Assembly (NCBI GenBank): GCA_037893225.1
Contig: JAZGUH010000272.1
Location: 930,001-994,000, forward strand
Direction of reading: 5' to 3'
DNA from: Hippasteria phrygiana
Taxonomy: Eukaryota; Echinodermata; Asteroidea; Valvatida; Goniasteridae
Length of the DNA: 64,000 bases
Below the pieces are notes generated by a model, which worked only from the letters and a program-made list of their open reading frames with translations, searched no databases and was not told the origin of the DNA. Positions 24,803-33,976 of the stretch are shown here, in pieces (the first letter of the stretch is position 1; each line of letters opens with the position of its first letter). A program made the position numbers and the translations under genes.

Positions 24803-25215
24803 CGGAACAACGTCAAAGCATCGTTTTCGGGAGGTATAGCGAGGTTGGTTGAACCGAGGTTCACTTAACGTTAAAGCAGCGTTTGCAGAATGTTAGCGAG
24901 GTTGGTTGAACCGAGGTTCGCAAACGAACGTTAAAACAACGTTTACCGAAGGTCAGCGAGGTTCGTTGAACAACCGTTTACTAAGATCGTTAACGCATCG
25001 TTTGCACGTTTGTAAACCTTAATACTAATAGTTCGTTTCAACGATTCACTGCGGGTTATTTGTCGACTATGAAACGTTAAATGTGAACTGCTACAATGTG
25101 GTTGTTGCGACGTTTTCACCATGCCAACGTTGGTCGATTACAATATCAAGGAGCAAAGTAACTACGATATTTAAACTAGTATATTGATTATTTAACATTC
25201 GTCAAACAATCCACA

Positions 25216-25277
25216 TTTTCAAAGTGAACAAAGAAACTGGCTCCCGCTCGTGCCAGTTTCTTTGTTCACTTTGAAAA
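25216..25277. repeat. Perfect hairpin (26-bp arms) made of the tRNA-SINE tail sequence
   Basis: Arms 25216-25241 and 25252-25277 are exact inverses around a 10-base loop. The right arm (GCCAGTTTCTTTGTTCAC and onward) is the sequence that follows each tRNA-like block at 40458, 62280 and 62593. ATTCGTCAAACAATCCAC just before it is also part of that repeat family. It looks like a minimal foldback derivative of that family. Confidence 0.85.
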
Positions 25278-25610
25278 AGATTATTTAACATGTTAGTAAT
25301 AATTGGGTTATCGCTAATGTAACTTTGTTCCAACATTCCGTGCTGGTTATATTCCCGCTACATAAACGTTTAAACAAAAGTTACATTGAAATGTTCTATT
25401 AACGTTGTTGTGAGGTTTATTCTACCATTACCTTGTCACTGTTGATGCAACGTAATATCAATGAGCAAACTAACTAAACCACAACGTTGACGTTTCACGT
25501 TAAAGTAGTAATGCGGCAAACGTTCACGTAACGCTATTTCTACGTTTGCGTGCTATCTGGGGTACCACCATTCAACTAACTTTGGAACCCTTCGCCGAAC
25601 GATGCTTTAA

Positions 25611-26541
25611 AGGAAACATGATTTAGGATTTATATTGATTATTCCTGCTTAAAACAATAAAGTATTATCTTGACAATGATATTTTGTGTCCAGAGACAAT
25701 TATTTCCCAGACTAAATATGAGAAAAAAATTTTTGAAAATGTTTGTCCAAGCTACTCCGCCCCCTGAGTGGGACCCTCATTAACATAAGTGTGTGACGTA
25801 GATCGAGTCACATTACATATTCTGCTCGAGCCGGCCCCATTCATCACGCGTATGCATTGAGTGTACATTCTTCGTCCAAAATCTAAGCAAAATATAGTGT
25901 TTTTCGGCCATGCCGACAAGGTGTGTGGCTGCTGGGTGCAGCAAAACAACGAAGGCTGGAGTAAGCCTTCATTTATTTCCAACTGATGCGAAATATCGGA
26001 GAATTTGGACGGCGAAAGTGAAGGTGACAAGAGCGTTATGTAGCGACCACTTTGAGCCGTCGTGTGTCGATACTGGTATTTTCAAATCATGGGATGATCA
26101 TTAAAAATATGCTCAAGTCCACTGCCATTCCAACAAAGTTCCCAGATGTGAGTAAGGTACAGACGAAAGCAGTTAAACGGCCCATTCCCAGAGGAGCCTT
26201 CGCTAAAAGGAAGAAAATCAGGGTAAGTTCGATGTTAGTTGTTGCAACTTACGAAATTGCACGTGTAGACCTAGTGTACGTGTGTATACGATGTACTTGC
26301 GTCATTTATTTACCGGGTCCAGTCGATCCATGAATTTCGGTGCCTCGGTCTACGTCACGAACAGCGCCCTCAATTTGAGTCTCAACAAATTCCAAAAAGG
26401 GGGGGTTAATTTTTGGGCGGCAAATAATCACACTAAAACTTCACTTGAACCAGTTTGGCTTTCAATTCACATTTAATACATATAAATGAATTTATTCATG
26501 AAATAAAATGTGATCCGGCCAGTTTGAGAAGCATGTTTCCT
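25611..26541 (+). mobile_element. THAP-bearing TTAA element (Kolobok type), copy 1
   Basis: Ends are AGGAAACATG and CATGTTTCCT, flanked by TTAA on both sides (25607-25610 and 26542-26545). The surrounding repeat has GATGCTTTAACGTTG as empty site, so TTAA was duplicated. The body encodes a THAP-domain exon followed by a GTAAGT donor. TTAA target sites together with THAP domains are characteristic of the Kolobok superfamily. The ~930-bp length has no room for a full transposase, so it is non-autonomous. A sister copy lies inverted in SUR intron 3 at 46947-47901. Confidence 0.75.
25910..26222 (+). pseudogene. THAP domain exon, damaged copy
   Basis: It starts [14 protein letters not shown] with the first two zinc-ligand cysteines, then [14 protein letters not shown] and [10 protein letters not shown] with the second Cys and His ligands. 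Compared with the copy at 47206-47604, ten residues just before LCSDHF are missing and a frameshift after GIFKS ends the frame early. The domain is therefore broken. A splice donor (GTAAGT) follows near 26223. THAP domains bind DNA; here it is a transposase remnant, not a host gene. Confidence 0.7.
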
Positions 26542-27109
26542 TTAACGTTGATTTGTTAACTATCATTCAACCGACCTAGCTCACCCTCTAAAATCGACAC
26601 TACATGTATATATAACGTTCATTGTAGAACCCCGTGTTTAGCTAACCTCGCTAACCTACTGAAAACGATGCCTTAACGTTGTTCAGGTTACCACCATTCA
26701 ACCAACCTCCGTTACCTTCAGCAAACGACGTTTTAACGTTATTCAGGTAACAATACATTTAATAACCAACCTCGCTCACCTTCAGCAAACAATGCTCTAA
26801 CGTCTTTCTATAAACCTTAATTTAACTAACATTGCTAACCTTCGACCAACGATTTTTCAACGTTTTAAAGTGAACCACCATTCAACCAACCTCGCTTACC
26901 TTCCGAAAACGATACTATAACGTTGTTTATAGAACCACCGTTGAACTAACCTCCCTAACCTACGGTAAACAATGCTTTAACCTTGTTCAGAGAACCGCTG
27001 TTCAACTAAGGGACCATGGATTAATGCCAATTTGCGTGCGCACGCGTGCGCACGCGTGCGCACGCGTGCGGACGGGTCCGCACGCAATTGCACGCAAAGG
27101 CACGGGCCC

Positions 27110-27200
27110 CCTGCGTGCCATTGCGTGCCAGTGCGTGCCGATGCGTGCCGATGCGTGCCGATGCGTGCCGATGCGTGCCGATGCGTGCTGATGCGTGCCG
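27110..27200 (+). repeat. 10-bp GC-rich minisatellite just inside the left terminus
   Basis: Consecutive copies of ATGCGTGCCG, exact for several units and degenerate at the edges. The right end of the same element carries ACTGCGTGCC copies in mirror position (about 30845-30920), so subterminal arrays frame the element symmetrically. Confidence 0.85.
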
Positions 27201-27873
27201 GTGTGTTCCAGTGAGCATAGGCAATTTTCAACCGTTTGTGCTCTTTATTGATCTGGGATTAACGATAACAAAGAACACAGGCCGGCCGGCTGGCCGGCCA
27301 GGAAGGACGGATTATACCAGACGGAGAGGTGTCATAAAAGGCTAGAGTCTCCACAAAGGGCTCCTGGGCCACAATGGTGGACTGATGACTCATCTTTTGG
27401 TGGCTTTGGTCAGACTATACATGTAGGCCTACATAAACAGCAATTCAAAGGTCATGACGATACAATTCTAGCGGGGCTTAGATTTGTAAAGTAGGGCCTA
27501 CATGTAGGGCCTATACATATACATGTACATGTGGATTTCTGATTTATTTCAAGTTTCCGTGATTTTCATTGAAACAACAGGGCATGACGGCATCATTTAT
27601 TTCCGCAATTTCTGATAGAAAAAAGTACGTTTTGAAGAAAGTATACAAAGATGTACATTATTATTCAAGTACACAAAAAACTGCAGTGCTTCGTCATCAC
27701 TCAATACAACAGCCCATGATTATTGTACGTTGAATCGAATGAAAAACAATTTTAGAGATTTTTCAATACATTTTTTAAAAAATATGGATTTTTTTTGCGT
27801 CGGGGATACATGCCGTCAAGTAGAATGTTTTCGCTGCGTGATTGAAGTTTACCTTTTACGCGCAAGGCAATTT

Positions 27874-28452
27874 AAGCCCGGTTCATACTTCATGCGAATG
27901 CGTATGCGAAGCATATTCGTTATGGTAACGGAGAACGTCACAATGAAGCTTCAATTCGTCACCAACACCACGAACTGACACTCTCTAGCGCGTGAGTGCC
28001 AGGGCGCGCGCGTATTTTACAGAACAGAGTCATTTTCGTTTTCACGAACTGACACCCAAGTAGAGGAGCGCGCGCTAACCACATTTTCATTTTCACGAAC
28101 TGAAACATTCTTAATTTCACGAGTTTAGAGGTTTTCAGTTCAATGTTTCTGTAAACCCACAAGTATGCATATGGAGTAGATTCGTGTCAAAGGTTTTAAA
28201 GCTTTTTTCTTGAAATGGTATTTCCGCTACATGCTTGCGTGTCAATTTGTGAAAACGAAGTCTTCTCTAGCGAGTCAGTGTCCGATGTGCGCGCGCACAC
28301 CTGAGTGTCAGTTCGTGAAACCGAAATTTACTCAGTACGCGGTTTCACGAACTGACACCAAGGTGCGCGTGAGTGTCAGTTCGTGAAAACGGTGACGAAT
28401 TGTTGACGTCATGAAATTCGCTTCGCATTCGCATAAAGTATGAACCGAGCTT
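27874..28452. mobile_element. MITE with GGTTCATAC-type inverted ends
   Basis: The left end AAGCCCGGTTCATACTT and right end AAGTATGAACCGAGCTT are inverse with one mismatch. Next to them lies ATGCGAATGCG on the left, with its inverse CGCATTCGCAT on the right. The interior repeats the phrase TTCACGAACTGACAC several times in both orientations, next to GCGCGC stretches. No coding sequence. Confidence 0.75.
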
Positions 28453-28699
28453 TAGGGCAGCTTAGACTAATTGATTCGAAGTTTGTTATTCTTTTCTGAT
28501 AAATTTGCAATATAAATGATCTCTTCATTTTTCACACATAACCCATCATCAGCGTTTATACATGTATACAGCGCTTTTTCAGAGAATGTTTTTTTTAAAG
28601 GAAAAACAGAGATATCGATGTCAGTTCAAATTTGGCGATTGCGCGACTCTGTCTTGTTGCACGATTTCTTGATTATGAGATCATTTAAAATAAATCTAG

Positions 28700-30300
28700 T
28701 AGGGCGTGCTTACGATTTACGACATGAAAGCGCAATTCAAGAAGGCGGCGCCATTAATACAACCATGGAGGAAGAAAACATTCTTCCTCCATGATATAAC
28801 TATTTACATGATAAAGACATGTGGTCCTATAGATTACCGAAATGATGATGTCAATGCAATGTATGACACCAGAATACTGTTGTCAATTTGTGTCCATGTG
28901 TACGTTTTCATTACTGGCTGTTAACAAAGGAACAGTCGAAATTTTCATTTGTTTGGAGCCAGTTGTCGTGCCAACTGACGTCATCCGATACACGTAGGCT
29001 TTTGTACATGTTCACCTTTCTATCCTTTTTCAAAATTTCAACCCTCAATTCTTTCTTGCATTATTTCTTATTGTTTTTGCTTTATTGAGAAATACACAAA
29101 AACGATTTCTTGATTGTGAGTTCATCATTGAAAAAAAGTTCTAAATTAACATGGCGATTATGAATTACGAAATGGAGACGCAATTCAAGATGGCGGCGCC
29201 CACTGCAATTTTTACATGACAAAGATATTGGGACCTACATGTACATGCATGTTTACCTTTCCATCCATTCGATTTGAAGAGTCAGGATTTAACTAATCTT
29301 GCAGTATTTCATAATTTCTTCGCTTTATTGGGAAAATGCATAAAAACATGGCGCTTACAAACTATGAAACTAGAGAAATTTAAGATGGCGGAGCCAACTG
29401 AAACAACTTTTATGCATCAAGGACCTGCACCTACATGTTCACCTTTCCATGATGGGTTTGAAGAGTCAAGAATTTAAACTTCAATTCAATCTTGCATTAT
29501 TTCTTAAAAGTAATATCTTTGCTTTATTGAGAAAATACACAAAAATAATTTCTTGATCGTGAGATCAAAAAGCTCTAACATATTATTTTACTAATTACGA
29601 AATGGCGACGTAATTCAAGATGGTGGCCCCACTGAAACAACTTTTACATGATGAAGATATATATGTTCACCTTTCCTTTATAGAGTCATGATTTCAACCT
29701 TTATTCTTGAATTATTTCATAATTTCTTTCCTTTATGAGGAAATACACAAACACGATTTCTTGATTATGAGTTCATTAAAAAAGTTATAACATGGCCGTT
29801 GGGAATAACGAGATGGCTGCACCCACTGCAACTTTTACATGAGAAATTTGTACATAAGAAATATTTACATGAATGAAAAATTTCGAGCGCCGACTATTTG
29901 TCAACCACTAGTCGATTTTCCATAACAACCTGTACACGAAACACATGTTGGGTACCAGGCAAAAAACGACCAGTGGTCGACAAAAGGTCGCTGCTCGAAC
30001 GTGCTTCATGTTTACCATCCATTCGATTGGAAGAGTCAAGATTTCAACCTTCAATTCAATTAATCTTGCAGAATTTCATAATTTCTTTGCTATTGAGGAA
30101 ATACAAAAAAAAAAAATTGTCTTGATTGTGAGTTCATTAAAAAAAGTTATAACATGGCGGTTGGGAATAACGGAATGGGGACGCAATTAAAGATGGCGGC
30201 ACCCACTGCAACTTTTACATAAGAAATTTGTACATATAAAGAAATATTTACATGAATGAGCAAGTTCGAGCGGCGACTATTGTCAACCACTACTTGGCTG
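28700..30300 (+). repeat. Degenerate tandem repeats around AAGATGGCGGC
   Basis: Units recur near 28730, 29180, 29380, 29615, 29810 and 30185. Each has a TTCTTGATTGTGAG phrase, a GAAATGG(C/A)GACGCAATT phrase, (A/C)AAGATGGCGG and CACTGCAACTTTTACATG. Spacing varies (about 190-450). The AAGATGGCGGC core equals the YY1-type consensus, which may be coincidence. No coding frame. Confidence 0.65.
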
Positions 30301-32049
30301 CGGCTTGAAATTACACACGAGTCTATGGGAAGTGGCTGCAGCCGCTACCACAGACATGTGTGTAACATCCAGCCGTAGCCAAGCAATTCGGACAGGGCCT
30401 CTATGTACACGTACGCAGCGGTCCAAAGAATAATTTTATCAGGATTGTGCCAAAAAGCTCTGCAGATGGTGCGGTCGAAACTCAGAGGACCCGAGTTTAA
30501 TTTTCATGCAGGACTTTTTCAAATTAAATTCTTGTATGTTTTGTCTCAGATTTGTAGTTTGAAGGCGTTTTTTTTTACGGAAACAAGCCCCAGAAACTGT
30601 ATTGCAAATTAGACAGAAAACCCTTAATAGTTATGAGAAATCGCGTAGACCCTCTACTTGTAATCCTTGTTTAATTACCAACATGCAATCAGTGACTGCC
30701 ATTGCTTGGAAATTTGTGCAGAAAGAAAGATTAGGTCTAATTGCACACTAATCCGGATTAGCGGATTACCCGGGACATAAAAGGTGCCGCCAGAGACGAT
30801 CTCTATTGTACACTCGGGCTGGTTGCAAATGAGTCCGTTTGTGGGCCACTGCGTGCCACTGCGTGCCACTGCGTGCCACTGCGTGCAAGTCCGTGCCGAT
30901 GCGTGCAAATGCGTGCCAAAATCTCCCTCGTTTGAGCTTGCACGCAAAGGCACGCAAGTGCACGGGGTTGCACGCGTGCGCACGCGTGCGCACGCGTGCG
31001 CACGCAAATTGGCATTAATCCATGGTCCCTAACCTCGATAACCTACTGAAAACGATGCCTTAACGTTGTTCAATTAACTACCTTTCAATCGACCATCATT
31101 ACATTCAGCAAACGATGCTTTATACAATTAACCGTAATTCAACGAACATTGCTAACCTGCGACCAACGATTTGTCAACGTTTTAAAGTGAACCACCGTTC
31201 AACTAACCTCGCTAACCTAATGTAAACAATGCTTTAACTTTGTTCAGAGAACCACCGTTCAACCTACATCGGTAACCTTCTGCAAAGGCTGCGTTAACGT
31301 TGTATAGTGAACCTCATTTCAACCAACTTCGCTAACCTCCCCATTACATTGCTTTAACGTTGTTACGTGAACCAGGTTCAATCAACCTCACCAACCTTCC
31401 GCAAATGATGCTTTAACGTTGTTTAGTAAACGGTTGTTTAACCAACCTCGCTGACCGTCAATAGGCGTTGTTTTGACGTTCTTTTGCGAACCTCGGTTCA
31501 ACCAACCTCGCTAACCTTCTTCAAACGCTGCTTTAACGTTGTTTAATGAACCTCGATTCAACCAACCTCGCTAACCTCCTGAATACGATGCTTTAACTTT
31601 GTTCCGTGAACCACGGTTCAATCAACCTCACCAACCTTCTGCTAACGCTGTTTTAACGTTATCCAATGAACTGATATTGGCCAACATTGCTAACCAAGTT
31701 CAAACAATGTTTTAACGTTATATAGTCAACCATTTTTGAACCAACCTTACAAACCAAATGTAAACGTTTTTTAACGTTGGAAGGATGACGGAAAATGAAT
31801 CGTTTGTACTAACCTGATAACAACGTTCAATCAATGTTGAAAAATTAACCCCTATATTTAGAGAAGCATGTAACATGAAATTTACGTTAAAACAACGTAC
31901 TAAAATCAACAAATTTACAACATTGACAACACTAACTAAAAGTGAACGTTAACTATTAAACCCTAACCATATATCAACTAAATGAACCATTTTTCAACGT
32001 TAATATAACGACTTGTGCTACCTGGGAAGTTGTTTGACATACGACGCCT

Positions 32050-32067
32050 ATCCCACTTCTGACACCA
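32050..32067 (-). promoter_or_regulatory. Primer-binding site for tRNA-Leu, LTR element C
   Basis: On the - strand TGGTGTCAGAAGTGGGAT is the complement of the 3' end of animal tRNA-Leu including CCA. It abuts an LTR-like end (CGCCACACA on the - strand). This fixes the orientation and shows that the LTR at 32068 belongs to a leucine-primed retroelement. The leader it starts is interrupted after about 23 bases by the foldback insertion. Confidence 0.75.
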
Positions 32068-32784
32068 TGTGTGGCGTTTCTCGTACCGACGGCACCTAGG
32101 GTCGTCCTCGGCCCACGACAGTGAGCGGTCTAGTCTGAGGCTGGCCAGGGGTACAGTCCCGTTTTGGGGCGGTCTGCCACCAGGCGACGCAGTACAAGCA
32201 ACTTGGATCCTAGGGATCGGTGAGCTGTACGGAGATGCAGCTCAGGACGGGACAGGGGTAGGGAAAGGGTTGACTTGGGACACCCGACACAATGGACACG
32301 GGAGGCTTCAAATCATTTATTATACACTATAACCAATACTGGGGCCTAACTATAGGTGGCGCCTATAGGTGTAGGTGCTATAAGAGGTTTCCCCGTTTCT
32401 TCAATACCTAATGGCACGTCCCCAAAGACTTAATTCTGCCTCCCAAACTCTATTCCCTATAATTGGCGAATGTAGTCCCTTACTCACCCCGCACGCACTA
32501 GCTTCTGTTGATCTGGGTCAACTTATGAGGAGCCCCCGCACCGCTCTCGGGCCACTACACAAAGTTTATGAGTTGTCCGACAGACACAAGACCCTTCTAC
32601 TCTCTGTGGTCTCTGTTCTACAACTGCCTAGTGCGCCTATCGCACGCACTATTTATACCCGCTGCGCGTAGTGTGGCTCCTCGCTAACGCGCCATTCGCC
32701 AGCACACACTGGCCTTGGGTTATAAACATTATAATCTACGGTAGCACCCAGCTACCATCAAAGGGCAAACTGGTATTGTGCTAC
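32068..32784 (-). repeat. 5' LTR of element C (about 717 bp)
   Basis: The inner end (CGCCACACA on the - strand) is fixed by the adjoining tRNA-Leu primer site. The outer end is placed at TGTAGCACAATACC (- strand) by the TG...CA rule and is less certain. It contains a TATA-like GGTATAAATAG (about 32649-32659, - strand) and, downstream, AATAAA (about 32316-32321, - strand), in the order expected of an LTR. It has no similarity to the LTRs of elements A and B, so the composite has unlike ends. Confidence 0.6.
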
Positions 32785-33370
32785 AATACCTTATGTGAAA
32801 TGTCATTTTCAAGAAAAGTTGAATTTTTTCGTCAATTTACAGCGATTGTCGGTCGACAACGGTTGGAAATAGTCTAGTTCCCCGGCCTGATCATTCCCTG
32901 ACGTCTATGAATTGCTCCGTTTTGTCTGAAGTAGCGTCAGTCAACCAGACTACAAGAACAGCATTTCCCCCCTTCGTTTTCTCTGTTTTCCCAGCATCTC
33001 TGCACACAACACTTTAAACAGGTCAGTGTTCCAGTATTTGCTGTAAAATACCCCCAAATCCATGTATTTCTGAAAATTACAACAAAGGCAAATATTGTAA
33101 TCTACCTTTAAAGGTGCTGTATCCGTGCTTTTGGGGCGCGGCACCTTGACAAATAAATGTTGAAATTAAATTGTTAATTTGTCAGCCATAGATACGTTAC
33201 GAGCTTTCAAATGAGACATTCCACTAAAACAATCGATTGAAGGTAAGTAACAAGGTCAATATGTTTTGCAATAGGAGCGGGTCGCAGCTTTAATAAAACT
33301 TAGCCCTCATTGATTTTTACTTACAACTGCTTCAGTTCAACAGAACAGCTGAACTACTGTACGAATAAGC
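32785..33370. other. 5' flank and presumed 5' UTR of the SUR gene
   Basis: Between the LTR of element C and the first coding exon lies unique AT-rich sequence. I see no clear TATA box. A GGTAAGTAAC near 33240 could be a splice donor of an upstream non-coding exon, but no partner is evident. The promoter must lie here, further left among the transposons, or upstream of the window. Confidence 0.35.
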
Positions 33371-33976
33371 ATGGATGCAAGGTGGGAGTGGCTCTGCGGA
33401 ACCAACTCGTCCTATCTGAACGATTCCTCGGATTGGTACGACGACGTCCGCAACAACACGTGTTTAGTAGACGGGCTGGTAACCATCCCTCACGCCGCCT
33501 TCATTCTCCTATCATCGCTCATTCTTCTCTTCTTGGAATGCTGCACCAGCTACCGCAGAGTCCACACCAAATATCTCTTGGTGTATCCAGGACACAGCCT
33601 GAGATGGCTTGTGTCAGTCCTACTTCTTGTCGTGATTCTTGCCTCCATCGGTGAAGGTATCATGACTGATGAGACATACCAGGCCTGGAATCAGCCCACC
33701 CAGCCACATCTCTACATCCACAGCATTGTGGCCTTCGTAGCAGTTGGGATTTCACTTGTCTACTATCATCACATGGAGCTGTGGCAGCTACCGGCTATGT
33801 CTGTGCTGCTACTGTTGTACTGGGTATTTTCACTTTGGAACGAAGTCGTACGTATGTTGAACTTGGGGTACCAGGAACATGTCGATGTTGGTATTGTTAT
33901 CTTTGACTTTACCGTCATCAAACTTGCCATCTACGTCGTTTTGATACTTCTTGAGGCTAACGTCATCAGAACAAAG
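33371..33976 (+). CDS. ABCC8/9: SUR-like exon 1: start codon and TMD0
   Basis: 202 codons starting [14 protein letters not shown]. Hydrophobic segments lie at about residues 41-56, 78-94, 115-132, 139-156 and 175-198, the five helices of TMD0. Cys9 and Cys31 sit where SURs have an extracellular disulphide, and NSS (12-14), NDS (17-19) and NNT (28-30) are possible glycosylation sites. YPGHSLRW and the GEGIMTDE loop closely resemble SUR TMD0. The exon ends AAAG/GTAAGA in phase 0. TMD0 is the part that docks on Kir6 channels. I take this ATG because it starts the N-terminus at the family length; no upstream in-frame extension is needed. Confidence 0.9.

Larger units (their letters stand above)
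27010..31029. mobile_element. 4.0-kb TAA-flanked DNA element (Harbinger-type termini)
   Basis: Ends are GGGACCATGGATTAATGCC and its exact inverse. The terminal inverted repeats match for about 60 bases, the inner part being repeats of GTGCGCACGC. TAA flanks both sides (27007-27009 and 31030-31032), and the foldback repeat gives the empty site CAACTAACCTCG. A 3-bp TWA duplication is typical of PIF/Harbinger. Inside both ends a 10-bp minisatellite (ATGCGTGCCG at 27110-27200, ACTGCGTGCC at 30845-30920) repeats. The interior holds a MITE and degenerate ~200-370-bp repeats but no transposase, so it is non-autonomous. Confidence 0.7.
22650..32026. mobile_element. Large foldback-like DNA element with long repeat-rich arms (host of nested insertions)
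   Basis: The left end is CCCAGATAGCACGC; the right end is GTGCTACCTGGG, its inverse with one mismatch. The left arm carries repeated units with GGTTGGTTGAACCGAGGTTC and AACGTTAAAGCA. The right arm carries the inverse (GAACCTCGGTTCAACCAACC). 23900-24024 plus 24805-24990 aligns with the reverse complement of about 31410-31740. A second right end (GTGCTATCTGGG, near 25560) matches the left end over several hundred bases, so 22650-25560 may be a complete shorter copy joined to the right half of another. I see no coding region of its own. It interrupts the leader of LTR element C and is flanked by AA on both sides. The repeat-rich long inverted arms recall foldback/TU-type elements; family assignment is open. 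Confidence 0.6.
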
